A stretch of DNA of 27,333 nucleotides from Physcia stellaris. Taxonomy: Eukaryota > Ascomycota > Lecanoromycetes > Caliciales > Physciaceae. The stretch spans positions 1 to 27,333 of the forward strand of contig JABSSW010000105.1 of assembly GCA_018902385.1 (NCBI GenBank). The letters are read 5' to 3'. Positions 12,141 to 22,620 of the stretch are shown here, in pieces. The notes beneath the pieces were generated by a model. That model worked only from the letters and a program-made list of their open reading frames with translations. It did not search any database and had not been told where the DNA came from. Position numbers and translations under genes: made by a program. Position 1 is the first letter of the stretch. Each line of letters starts with the position of its first letter.

Positions 12141-12360
12141 AATCGTTGTTTTCGAATTGTTATCGCGTATTCAAACGCGACATGTTCAACGTTTTTGCAT
12201 CATTTCAATTTCATAACATCGTTTTATTCATCATCATTAATTTATTTAAACATTAGAAATTGACAAATATGATAAAAATTATCAAAATGACATTTCGTCA
12301 ATCGCGTCGCGACATCGCGTCGTTTAAATTTGCAGCGTTTTTGATATTTACGTCATTTTT

Positions 12361-12830
12361 GTTTTTCATCAACGATTGCAAACTATAAATGAACATTTGA
12401 TCGTGTTTTCGCAATGACGTGTAATCATTTGCATCAAATGCGAATATGTCGTAAAAATAAAACATGTCGTCATTCATTTCACGAATTTTTCGAAACACAA
12501 TTTGTTTCAAAATCAAATTCAATTGATTCAGAAAAACATTCGTTCGCACGAATGTAATTCGAAACATTGAAATTTTCGAATTTATTCATGATTTGAACGA
12601 ATTCATTCATGAATTGAAAATACATGATCAAATTTATTTATGTGTAATCGATTTTGTTTGCTTTTACACAACATTAATTCAAATCATTATGAGAACGCAT
12701 TGTTTCAAACATCACAAAAATCATCGAAAACGCGTCACGACAAAACAAAATTCATCGTCGTGAATTTCGATGTCACGATGTCAACAAATGTTTAAAATGA
12801 ATCATGACAACAATTATTTTCGAATGAATT
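12361..12830 (+). pseudogene. OrsD-like (DUF3505) zinc-finger N-terminal part
   Basis: Frame 1 from 12361 reads INEHLIVFSQ, a TGA at 12415, then RVIICIKCEYVV. The CIKCEYAV-type word is the usual start of the OrsD domain, which fungal TLH-like proteins carry at their N-terminus. Frame 2 then gives IYLCVIDFVCFY (Cys codons at 12641 and 12659), followed by THCFKHH (His codons at 12698, 12710 and 12713), a Cys/His finger pattern. The block closes with RCQQMFK and NNYFRM, matching the CQ-x-F ... YF end of the domain. The start codon is not identifiable; the first decoded residues lie only about 220 bp after satellite array 2. Confidence 0.75.
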
Positions 12831-13039
12831 CGATGACGACAATGTTAAACGAAACAAACGACGATACGATTTTCGTGAATGCGTTCGCAATGATCAAACA
12901 ACGAGTTCGTGTCGTTCGTGTCGTCATGAATTTTGTTTTCGTCGAACGTGTAAAAAATCGTGAAATTGAAATCGAATTCGAGTTTTGATTGAAAAAAACG
13001 AATTGACGTTTTATTTCAAAAAATTGAATCGACAAAAAT

Positions 13040-14500
13040 TGATGAATTTCGTGAAAATTTTTATCGTCGATGAAAATCGCTGATCGTCGTCGTGTGAAAA
13101 ATCGTGAAACAAATGTTGCGACAATTTCAACAAACGATCAAAATGCACGTCGAATATTATTTGTGCGTGAAAACGATTCGCAACGAAATTCATTAAATCA
13201 AATATAAATCGTTGTTGACGTACATGATCGATCACGTTTTCAAAAATTACGCACGTTCGTGAAAACAAATCGTCGTCTTTTTCGTTCGCATTCAAATTTA
13301 TCAAAAAATCAAAAAATCAAAAATGTCAATTTACGAATTCGACGAAATCGAACAACGTTGTTTCGACGTCATGATGCAACACGCGCAACAAACACGCAAT
13401 CGCGATTTTTGATCGAGAAAAATTTCATCAATCGTTTGTTCAATTTTTTCAACGAAACGATCGATCAAAACAGCAATCACGAATTCGTTCGTGACAAAAC
13501 ATCATGAATTTCGTTGATTGAATTAAAATTGACGTGTTTGCGATTTTGTTTTGCGTTGTTTCAACGTCGTGTTCGTCACGAAAAATACGAATTGTTCATG
13601 TTATGCGTCATGATCGTTTTGATCGTCAAATCGCAAAATGACGCATTTCACATGAATATTCGTTCATCATGTTTCACGTCATCAAAATGATTCGTTTCAT
13701 GATCATTCAAACAATTTTCAAAATTGTTATAACATTCGTGATTTCATCACGAAAAAACGTCGAATTTGATAAATTACGATATTGTATTAATTAACGATTG
13801 CATAATTCGAAACAATCACGACACGATGCAATGAATATTCGATCGTCGTGCGTACGACATGAAAATTTATTATATTTTCACGTCGTCAAATTTCGTGAAT
13901 TGAATAAAAAATCAAATTCGATACAAATAAATCGAATTTCACATAAACGATTTGCGCAAAATAATACGCGATTTGATTAATTAAACGTATAAAATTTTGA
14001 AATTCGTGATGCATTGCAAACAAATCGATTTTTTTGTCATTTCATGATTGACATTACGAAACGATTTCACGCGAAAAAACATTGAACATAATTTCGTTCA
14101 CGACAAACGCAACTCGTGATCGATCGACGAAAACGCGTGATTGATAAAACGTTTGTTCGAAAAACGAATTCTCGTCGAACGAAACGACATGTACGATTCA
14201 CGCAAATGTCACGAATGATTTCGTTTGATCGATCGATTTCACGATTTGTTGATCATTTTGATACAATAAATTTGAAAACAAAACGCGCGCGATTTCGAAT
14301 TTTTGAACATGTGTGAATGAAATTTCGATTTCGAAACAAAACATAATTTGTTCATCGTCGACGAATACAATTTCGACGAAATCGAAAATGTTCAAATGAA
14401 ATTGATTATTCGATATCACAAAAATTACAACATCGATCGCAATTTCAAAGTGATTTATCGTTATTTGTCGCGCGAGATGAACGCGTTGTTGATTTGAATC
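13040..14500 (+). pseudogene. Conserved middle region of the TLH-like pseudogene
   Basis: No named domain is assigned here, but several words match the linker I remember from TLH-like proteins. Frame 3 gives SLLTYMIDHVFKNYAR and later FDVMMQHAQQ. Frame 2 gives CLRFCFALF near 13535, then MQ-stop-IFDRRAYDMKIYY at 13826-13873 and NFVN-stop-IKNQIRYK near 13889-13923. From 14396 it reads IIRYHKNYNIDRNFKVIYRY followed by LSREMNALLI. The two stops at 13832 and 13901 stand where the family has Trp. The function of this region is not known to me. Confidence 0.7.
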
Positions 14501-14821
14501 GTTTAATTGATTCGTTCGACGTGAAACACGATTCAATTTGTTTTCAAAAACAAGAAATTTGTTCGAAAATGAAAAATCTGACATGTCGATGTCAATGATC
14601 AAAAGTGAAATTCGATTCGTATCAATCGAAAAATGCAACAAATCAACGAGAAAACGTGCGAACAAAAATTGACGATTGTATTTTGACGAAATATTAACAT
14701 CGTCATTAGTCGCAAATATTTGCGCAAAAAAACAAATCATCATCATCAACAAAACGAAAAAAATTGAAATGACGAAAATGAAAAAAACGAAATGAAAAAT
14801 TTGCAAACGAATCACGATTTT

Positions 14822-15700
14822 CACGTTGTCGAAAACGTGTACGCGCGAAACATTCGCGAAACATTCGAAATCGTGAACAACACGCGACAAAAATATCGCT
14901 TCGTCAACGAAAATTGACATCGCATGTTGAATTTCGAAATGTTTGAAATCAATTCGATCGTTTCGAACAAACGCAAACACGTCGAAAACGAATCACACGA
15001 CGTGATCGCGAACGTGTTCAAACGATTTCGACAATCGTTTTCGTTGAATTTGAACGAACAATTGCGCACGTTGATGCGAAATTTCGATGTCACGTTTCGA
15101 TTTTTTCAACGAAACGCGTTTCACGTCATCATTTACGTCAAAAAATTCGTGTTGATTATCATGTTCATCGAAATTGAAAAAATTTGTTGTTTATGTTATC
15201 GACGTTTTGCAATTTCGACGAAATCATCATTGTAAATTTCGCGACGTGCGTTTGTGAACGAAAAACTAATCAAAACACAAATGATCGTTTTTCTGATCGC
15301 ATTGCGACAGAATTTGCGACGAAAATGTCAACACGTCGACATTCGTTGTCGCGAATGAAATTTTCGCAATTCGTCAAACGATGTTCAATTGATGTTGATC
15401 ACATTCGAATTCGTTTTAAACGATGTTTTCGTTTGTTTTTTCATTCGCATTCGAAATCAAAAACGATTAAATCGCATTGTTATCGACGAATGTTACGTTG
15501 TGTTAAACGACAATTTTCAATTTCGATTTCGTTTGCAAAAATTGAAAAAACTTTGTCGATTCGAAATTTTAATAATGATATTGATCGTCATTTTGTCGTT
15601 TCAAAAAAACTCGATTTCGAAAAAAAATGTGCATGACAACGTCAAAATTCAATTTTTTCGAAACGTCATCACGCGAATTAACATTTGTTATTGTACGTGA
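14822..15700 (+). pseudogene. RecA-like lobe 1 of the RecQ-type helicase (motifs I-III)
   Basis: Frame 2 reads VENVYARNIRE and YRFVNEN, a TGA at 14915 in place of the family Trp, then HRML. Next comes FSLNLNEQLRTLMRNF, which precedes the nucleotide-binding site. Walker A at 15161-15184 has decayed to MFIEIEK: the Lys survives but the glycines have become Glu (GGA to GAA), and the frame slips. Frame 1 gives LLFMLSTFCN, then frame 2 resumes with IALRQNLRRKCQ. The DECH box at 15485-15496 is now DECY inside RIVIDECYVVLND. Motif III at 15584-15592 is IVI where TAT is expected. The lobe could not bind ATP as it stands. Confidence 0.88.
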
Positions 15701-15702
15701 CG

Positions 15703-16047
15703 TGCGCGATTTTGATCATTTGCGAATCAAAAAAACGAATTGTTGATTATAATTGAACGTTGTCGTTTCGAATTAAAATCGAACGAAAAATGTTGATGTA
15801 TTGCAATTGAATCGCGAACTGTCAATTTTGAACGATTTTCATCAAATGTGACGCGTATTTCGACGAAATCGAAAACAAAAATTGCGTTTTGTAACGTTTC
15901 GTCATTCAATCGCAATTCAATATTCTCGTGACGATCAACGCGTTTGACATGAAAATCGACATGTCGCATTTGCGATACGTTATTCATTTGAACACGTTTC
16001 GATTTTTGCTGAAATACGATCAAAAAAACGAACGAAGCGAAACGAAA
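15703..16047 (+). pseudogene. RecA-like lobe 2 of the RecQ-type helicase (motifs IV-VI)
   Basis: After a one-base frame change the frame-1 translation reads MLMYCN, KCDAYFDEIENK and RFVIQSQFNILVTINAFDMK. It then gives IDMSHLRYVIHLNTFRFLL, the motif V region (family: ATNALGMGIDIP). Motif VI, the arginine-finger box, is at 16021-16041 as QKNERSE where QESGRAG is usual; the Gln and one Arg survive. Stops at 15718-15720 and 16048 interrupt or end the frame. The order and spacing relative to lobe 1 are those expected for SF2 RecQ helicases. Confidence 0.85.
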
Positions 16048-16138
16048 TGATCGACTCAATGAAACGATCATGATTTTGAATCGAATTTCGTCGCGAAAAA
16101 TCGCGTTCGACGTCATGAAATCGCATTTGCGAATTTGA

Positions 16139-16255
16139 ATGCAGTCGTCTCGACAGCGAGTCTGCAAACGAGTCATTTTAAATCGCTATTTCGACGATCG
16201 CGACAATCGTTTAAAATGCGAAACGAACGAGAAGTTTTGCGAAATTTGTCAATTT
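16139..16255 (+). pseudogene. RecQ zinc-cluster block
   Basis: Frame 2 resumes and reads RVCKRVILNRYFDDRDN, then LKCETNEKFCEICQ. The Cys codons lie at 16163, 16217, 16238 and 16247. The pattern CKR-x2-L-x2-Y-x-D ... C ... C-x2-C is the zinc-binding segment that follows the helicase lobes in the RecQ family (CRR-x2-L-x2-YF-x-E in typical members). All four metal ligands survive although the rest is heavily mutated. It follows lobe 2 by about 90 bp. Confidence 0.8.
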
Positions 16256-16597
16256 TTCATTCGTTTCGTCAATCAAATTCATGTTTTGACGTGACAAAAT
16301 CAATTCATCGATTTCGATCAATTTTTTTTCACGACGTCGTCAATTTCGTTCGTTTCGTTCGTTTTCATCGCGAGAAATGCGATTTTTAATCTCGTCGTCG
16401 CGCGTCAAATTGTTGTTTTTTTTTCAATTTTCACGTCATTTATTTCGAGCAACAACATTTCATTCACGACGAAATTTTTCATTTTTTTTTTTGTTGTTTT
16501 CGTCGTCGCGATTTCGTCGTTTTTCGTTTCGTTCATCGTCGTTCACGTTTTTCAATTCGATTTTCAATTTATCAATCGTTCGATCGTCGAACGTTAT

Positions 16598-17070
16598 GAA
16601 CAACAACAACGCGATATTCAAAAACGTTTTCGTCAATTGCGCGCGATTTTCGAACAAATTCGAAAAAAATGCGCGTATTGTTATTTCACGAATCAAAAAC
16701 GAAAACATTACATGTATCATTGTTTTCACGAAACGTTTGCGTTTTTTCACGACGCGATTATGTAAATCAAAAAGCGATTGCGAAAACAAAAAAAATTGAT
16801 CAATTACGACGAATGCATGAAATGTTATTTGTCGCAACTATGATGCAATGAATATGTGAAATTTCACAAAATCGACAATTTTCGACGTTTGAAAAAATAA
16901 AATGCGACATCAAAAACGTGATGATGAAAATGTTGATCGTGTTGATGCATTTGCATTCGATTTTTCGAAAACAAATGCAAAAACGTTTGTTTGCGCACAT
17001 CGTTTGACTCGACGTGATCAAATATTGAAAACAAAAAATGAAAATGAAAAACGTGAAAATGTATCGCATG
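16598..17070 (+). pseudogene. Cys-rich C-terminal part of the TLH-like pseudogene
   Basis: Frame 2 reads LRAIFEQIRKKCAYCYFTNQ, then KHYMYHCFHE, FFHDAIM, a stop, IKKRLRKQKK and CMKCYLSQL. A TGA at 16841 follows where Trp is usual, then CNEYVKFH. The CxxC ... HxxxxC ... CxxC spacing suggests a second zinc-binding module at the end of these helicases. Past 16915 the match moves to frame 1 (CDIKNVMMKMLIVLM) and then fades, so the true 3' end is uncertain, somewhere between 17.0 and 17.3 kb. The 350 bp before this block (16256-16597) are open in frame 2 but I recognise nothing in them. Confidence 0.7.
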
Positions 17071-17079
17071 ATCGTGAAA

Positions 17080-17908
17080 TTGATCGAAAAATTGCAATTG
17101 CATTCGTTTTCGTGAACGCGTACATTTTAATCGATTTTTTCGACGTTTTGCTCGTCAATCAATTTGACATTCATTTCGAGACGACGAATTTCAAAAACGA
17201 AAAGAATGAATGAATATTCGAATGCAACGTTTTCACGATCGAGACGCAAAAACGACGAAAATTGATTGATTTTTTCGATTGATTGATGAGCGAAATAAAA
17301 ATCAAAAAAACGCTTTGTTGCATGACGAGAAATTAAAAAACAAAAATCACGTCAACGATCGAACTTTTTCAGCATCAACGATGCACGAATCTTGTCATTT
17401 TCATTTGTTGTCGTCATTTCAATTCGTTTCGTTGAAATTTTCGTTTGCGATTTGAACGTTATTGATCATTAATGTCATTTTTCATTTTCATTTCATTCGT
17501 TGTTTCATTTTATCAATCGTTTTCATCTCATCAGTCGTTTTCACTTCATCGTTTTTCATTTTTCATTTTGATTTCGTACATGTGTTCACGCTTTTGTGTT
17601 TCGTTCGTTAATTGCAAAATTCATTCGTCGTGTGAATACGATTTTCGTTGATTTGTAAAGTTCACGACGCGACAATCGCGTCAATTTTCATTTGAAATGA
17701 ATCGTTTTTTCGAATTCGATTTCACGCAAATTTTTTGAAACGCATTCATGATTTCAAAATTCATTTTCGTTGATATGCGCATATGAATAGCGGATTCGAG
17801 TTAGAGTTACGAGACGAACAGACGAAAAACTTAAAAATTTTCAACTCGATTTGCTTGTTTTGAATCAATCAAATCGTTAGTTTCAGTCACTCGTTTTGAT
17901 CGACGTCA
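17080..17908. other. Spacer between helicase pseudogene and retrotransposon copy A'
   Basis: No gene is seen. From 17461 to about 17600 the top strand is dominated by TTTCATTT, TCATTTC and TTCATC words, so it is strongly pyrimidine-biased. It may be a mutated pyrimidine microsatellite. From about 17785 to 17905 the sequence keeps AG and GG steps (AGCGGATTCGAGTTAGAG, ACGAGACGAACAGACG) and so looks less mutated than its neighbours. The repeat copy begins at 17909. Confidence 0.5.
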
Positions 17909-18902
17909 AAATAAAATCAATCAAATCGATTGTTTAAATCATTCGTCTGAACGATTTCTCATCAAAATTTGAAATAACAAATGATAAACATGTGAAATCT
18001 GATATCTGTAACGCTCGATGAGAAAAATTCAATGTTGCAAAAATGAAAATGATGTGACAAATGAATGAATTGCTATTCAATTGCGAAAATTCAATTTCAT
18101 ACAAATTCATGACAATTCGATTTTTCAATTTGCGTTCATTCAAAATTTTCAACTCAACAATCATGATGTCATTTCATGATACATTTGCATATGATATTTA
18201 ATGATAACATGATATGTGTAACGTTCGATGAAAAAAATTCAATTTCGCAAAAATGAAAATGATGTGACAATTGCGTAAAAAGTGATTCAATTGCGAAATT
18301 TTGAATTCATACAAATTTTTGAACATTTAGCAACAAAAATTGCGCGTTTGTTTTTAATCGAATTTACAATTCAACGATCATCATTCAAAAATGTAAATTA
18401 TCATCGAAAATTCGTTGTTTGACGTTCTGAACGAGCGCAATTCAACGTCGTAAAAATCAAATTCGTGTGATCAATGTGTGAATAATCAATGCGATGTGAA
18501 ATTTTGATTTCATACAAAATAACGATAGTCGATTTTTTCAATTTGTTCGCGACAACATATCGTTCAACAATCATTTCAAATGAAATAATCAAATAATCGT
18601 TATCGAAATTCTTTTGTAACATTCGAAAAAAAATTTCAACGTCGTCGACACGAAGTTGATTTAACGACTATGTGCAAAGTCATTCAATTGCGAAAGTTTC
18701 ACATCATTCAAAAATATGATCGTTCAACAACAAAATTTGCGATCAATCAAATCACGTCTAAAAGTCATTCGTTTTGATTCGATCGTTTCGTTTTACTTTA
18801 TCGAGCATTAACGTCGAGTGTTTTATTTCATTTTTAAATCATTTGTTTTTTGCAATGCACATCAGACGATTCAAATTGTCAACAATCGCATTCGTTTTCA
18901 AT

Positions 18903-19096
18903 CTCGTCGAGCAACGAATTCGAAACAATGAAATGAAAATATAATTTGCAAACAACATGAATTTAATCATGATGTTTTCAAAATATTAAAATCATGTTGT
19001 TTGCAAATTACATTTTTCATTCATTGTTTTGAAATCATGTTGTTTGCAAATTATATTTTCATTTCATTGTTTCGAATTCGTTGTTCGACATCGAGT
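18903..19096. repeat. Long inverted repeat (foldback) inside copy A'
   Basis: The left arm 18913-18960 and the right arm 19036-19083 are perfect reverse complements over 48 bp, and the match continues outward with a 3-bp gap (CTCG...TCGAGCAACG against CTCGATGTCGAACAACG). The loop contains an extra direct copy of the right arm: 18990-19033 and 19034-19077 are near-identical 43-44-bp repeats starting ATCATGTTGTTTGCAAATTA. The foldback is much cleaner than its surroundings. The matching place in copy A (about 1040-1130) has only weakly similar words. It could be a MITE-like insertion or a local inverted duplication. Confidence 0.85.
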
Positions 19097-20610
19097 CAAT
19101 TGCAACAATTCGTTTCGATCATTGCGCACGATGAAATTTGTTGCGATTAATGCGCAATGTAATCAATATTCATTTTGCAACAATCAACGCGATCAGACAT
19201 TTTTCATTAATCGAAAATCAAAATTTTTTCGCATTAACGTTTGTAATATTTTTCAAACATCAAGCGAATTTCATTTTTTTTATCAATCATTTTTTTGATT
19301 TGTTTTTTTTTTCAAATATTTGTTGTTTTTTTTTGACAAATATTTTGTTTGCGAACAACACGATCAATTCTTTGCTCATTTGTCATTTGTTTACAGTGAA
19401 ATTTGTCGCATTGTTGTGACAATGAATCGTTCAATCAAATACAATACAATGAAAAAAAAAACAACGAGAAAAATTGACATTCAAAAATATAAAGCAAAAA
19501 GAAAACGAACATCGATATCAATGAATCAATGAACGAATTCAGTACAAATACATTAGTTTTTTTCATCAAACACAACTTTTTTGAAATCATAAAATTCACG
19601 TTTTTGTCATTCTGTTGAAATTCATCAAAATCGACATTTTTATTTACGTCACGAATTTTCAGAAAATTGCTTTTTTTCATGTGAAACGACGACATGAATC
19701 ACATTTATTGACGACGATTGTGTCATCGACAATATTTCAAAAATTCGAATTTGCAACACGTTCAACATCGTCGCAATTTCGTTTTTTTTCAAACGTATGT
19801 AGAAAATTCAAAAATCGTTTCGTTTTCGATTCAAATTTTATCGTTGACGTTTTTTAAAAAATTTAAAACGAACAAATCATTTTTCATCATTATTAATAAC
19901 AGACAGCATGATGTCGAAAGCAATTTCGTTTTCAAAAATTTTTTTGATTTTCGAGATTGTATTAACATTGCAAATAAAAACATTATAGCATTCTCATTGA
20001 AAACGATGTTTTTTCATGTTTCAAATGTTAACATATCGACAATCAATTTTTCAAAAACGTCGACAATGATCGATGCGTTTATTTTCGTCGAAATCGCGTT
20101 TTCATTCAACGTTGCGATTTCGCAACGAATTTTTTCGTTATTTTGTCGTCAAAGTGCGTCGACGCAATTGTTGATGTCGTTTTCTCGCGTCAAAAATCAA
20201 TTTTTTTTATCGTCATCGTCATTTACAGCTTGTTCGCGATTCGAGTCATTGACGATGCAAAATTTATCGATACAATTTTCAAAACAATCAGAAAAATTTT
20301 CATTTTCGTTCATTTACATCGATTTCGATTTTTTTTCGAATTTTTAAATTTTTTTTAATTTTTCGAACGAGTCGAAAGCAAACGCAAAATCAAATCGTTT
20401 TGATTATTTCAACAATGACGTGCAAAAAAACAATAACAATCATTTGTCAAATGACAATTTTATTGTCAATCAATCAACAACAAACATTTTGCATGAAATT
20501 TCGCGATTTATTTGCGTTTGTGATGAATTTATTCACGATCGTCGTGCAAATCAAAACAGTCGTTAATGAAATCGTTCAAATAACATCATTTCAAAAAAAA
20601 ACATCATTTC

Positions 20611-20633
20611 AAAAAAAAAAAAAAAAAAAAAAA
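20611..20633 (+). repeat. 23-base A run with duplicated flank
   Basis: The run follows a duplicated CATCATTTCAAAAAAAAA segment (the first copy ends at about 20601). It is absent from the corresponding place in copy A near 2600. It looks like a replication-slippage expansion within the element and not a transcript tail, because gag-like sequence follows it in the same orientation. Confidence 0.7.
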
Positions 20634-20871
20634 TGTTTTCGCAATCATGATGAATTTTGCGCAATATTGACGTATGATGCAAAACAATCGTTCAAAATCA
20701 TTTTTCAACATTGATGTTTTTTTACATTTTTCGACAATGTTACAACGCGACGACTCGTTTCAAAATTACAAAAACATAAATTGAAACAATTTATTTAACG
20801 ATCAATTTTTTTTGTATCGTTTCGATATCGTCGTTTTCGAAATTCTTTTCGAACAAACACAAATCAATTTT

Positions 20872-21411
20872 TATTGAAAATTGCGTCGACGTTTCGATGT
20901 CGACGATTTCGTTGCGCATTTCAAAACGTTAAAAAATTTGAAAAACGATTTGAATTTGTCGTATGTTTCATTTTATTTTCAACGTGTGATGAACGATTCA
21001 AAAATGCTCATCGACGAACACAAATCGCATGAAATTATGAATTTTCGTTTAAAAATCGATTTCAATGATCGAAATTGAAATTACAATATTCACGTTTTCT
21101 TTTTTCACATGAAATTTTCGAAATTTCGTCATTTGAAAAATGCAACGCAAAAAATTTGAATAAATCAAATTGTATTATTTGCGATTCGCGCAAACGTGTC
21201 GATCAATGTTCGAACGTGTCATTTTTTCAATTTTGAAATCGTCAAAGTTCAGACGCACAATAAAGAAAAAAATTCACATGTACGATGTCGATCATTTCAT
21301 GAACAATTTTCGACTCGTTTCAGTCGACAATTTTGTCGTTTTTTGAATTCAAATTGTCATTTTGATCAACGAATTTGCGAAATTCAGAAAATTCGTGTTG
21401 ATGATTTTTGA
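20872..21411 (+). pseudogene. Gag-like remnant of copy A'
   Basis: Frame 1 reads Y, a TGA at 20875 (probably a former Trp), then KLRRRFDVDDFVAHFKTLKN, SYVSFYFQRVMND, KMLIDEHKSHEIMNFRLKI and DFNDRN. This pattern resembles the end of a Gypsy gag domain (W-x2-L-x4-F ... Y-x2-GL-x-D ... A-I-x-I-D-N-R). After two more TGAs it gives HNKEKNSHVRCRSFHEQFST, then RQFCRFLNSNCHFDQRICEI. The last looks like a zinc knuckle that has lost its second Cys. It ends with KIRVDDF and a stop. In an intact element this protein would form the particle and bind RNA. Confidence 0.5.
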
Positions 21412-21599
21412 TTGAAATCAAAAATTGCATTTTCAGCGATCAATTTTAGAAAAAACGCGAACGATTTTCATCATTCATTTGAAACAACGTTTTCGCATTT
21501 TCGACGAATTCATGAACGAAATTTGAATTGATTTCGAAATAAAATATATTTTTTGTTTGCATTATGTCGATTTCGCTGTCAAAAACATCACGTTGTTGT

Positions 21600-21960
21600 G
21601 AAAAACATCGTGTTTCGAACATTGAAAAACGTTTTTTCACGACAAAATTAGCGTCGTTCGTCGAGTTCGCAACGCGACGTATTCATTTTTGTTGATTCGT
21701 GACGTCGAATTTTGTTTCGTCGAAATGACATTCATTAACGTTTTTCGAACGAACGATGAACAAACGTTTCACAAAATTTATGTCATGATTCGAAATTATT
21801 GATTTATTTTCGTTCGAAATGTCAAATTTTTCGTCAACACATATTTCGAGAATTTGTCGTTTAGCGACGAAAAATTCGATCGATGACACATCGTTAATCG
21901 TCGAAATGATTTGATTTTTGAAAACGTGCACAACAAATTCAACGATGATCAATCGACATC
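21600..21960 (+). pseudogene. Possible protease remnant of copy A'
   Basis: This lies between gag and RT and is homologous to 3600-3960. Frames read TTKLASFVEFATRRIHF, LTFFERTMNKRFTKFM and FSFEMSNFSSTHISR, with shifts between them. Position and length suit the aspartic protease of a Gypsy polyprotein, but the active-site triad cannot be seen, so this is a placement-based call. Confidence 0.25.
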
Positions 21961-22257
21961 GTTCAAATTCAAAATTCATCAATTCAAAACGTGACGAACA
22001 ATCAAACATCGTATCGACATTTCATTGATTGACGCGTACAATTTTTCTCATACGACGTCAATCGAAATCATCAATGATTTACGCAAAAAATATCGTTTAC
22101 GTTTGTCAATTTTTCAAGAATTGAAATCGATGCACAGTTTCGTCGAAATTGATTTTTGATCATCATGAATTATCAACGATTCGAAAATTCGAACGTCACA
22201 TTTCTTTGTTTGTGAATTCTTTTTCGCAAATTTTTTCGTCATCGTTCATATTGAATT

Positions 22258-22620
22258 TTGTTCAGAAAAAAAATCGACATTTTCATCACGATCACGTTCA
22301 ATCGTTATTTTTTATTCATCGAAATCATGATCATTCAATGTCACAATGATTTCAATGATTTGAAATTCGTTTTCGTTGACGAACAACGACGATACAATCT
22401 CATGATCAACGTTTTTTTTCGAATTTTTCAATTCATCGTGAACGACATTTTGTCTGTCACGATAAACGAATTGTGACAAAATATCGTCAAACGACGCGTC
22501 GTTCGACAATCACATTTATTCACGATCGATTGAAATTTTGATTCGTCGAATGTCAAAATCGTTCGACGACGCGAATTCAATTATAAAAAATGCATTCAAA
22601 AATACGATTATTTTTTTTTG
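22258..22620 (+). pseudogene. Ty3/Gypsy-type reverse transcriptase remnant
   Basis: Frame 1 reads LFRKKIDIFITITFNRYFLF, then IEIM. This fits the RT words LFVKKxDG and NRYPLPxI with Pro changed to Phe. It continues with DLKFVFVDEQRRYNLMINVF and FRIFQFIVNDIL, matching KTAFVTxxGxYxxxxMPFGLTNAPxTFQxxVNDIL of Gypsy RTs with Thr to Ile, Ala to Val, Pro to Phe and Gly to Arg. Spacing between the first words is shorter than in intact RTs, so some sequence seems deleted. After a stop, frame 2 gives SSNDASFDNHIYSRSIEIL, which may cover the former YxDD box, but the catalytic motif is not recognisable. Only remnants of the fingers and palm are present. Confidence 0.6.

Larger units (their letters stand above)
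12361..17070 (+). pseudogene. Telomere-associated RecQ-type helicase pseudogene (TLH-like, OrsD N-terminus)
   Basis: This is the mutated body of a very large fungal helicase gene. Plus-strand frame 2 carries most of it (12563-12988, 13508-15180, 15240-15700, 16082-16900). Excursions lie in frame 1 (12361-12560, 15703-16047 and the far 3' end) and frame 3 (about 13040-13500). In order one can read an OrsD-like zinc finger, a conserved middle region, Walker A, the DECH box, motif III, motifs V and VI, the RecQ zinc cluster and a Cys-rich tail. In intact family members this is an ATP-dependent 3'-5' DNA helicase, often encoded near telomeres. Here many stops are TGA where the family has Trp (12415, 13832, 13901, 14915, 16841), and Ala, Thr and Pro have become Val, Ile and Ser/Phe. 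Both ends are approximate. The identification uses remembered family consensus and is strong because six separate blocks occur in the right order. Confidence 0.88.

Noticed and set aside
14198-14980. Longest open frame of the window, 260 codons on the minus strand
   Set aside because: It lies antisense to the helicase relic. Its product is a low-information Phe/Ile/Val/Asp-rich string. The frame is open because TAG and TAA are rare in this mutated DNA.
19718-20347. 209-codon plus-strand frame in the 5' part of copy A'
   Set aside because: The corresponding region of copy A (about 1740-2370) is not open, and the sequence shows no domain. It is probably leader or LTR sequence.
22480-22600. SSND word as the YxDD catalytic box of RT
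   Set aside because: The position is about right, but the Tyr and Leu are absent and a frame change is needed. It is mentioned only as a possible location.
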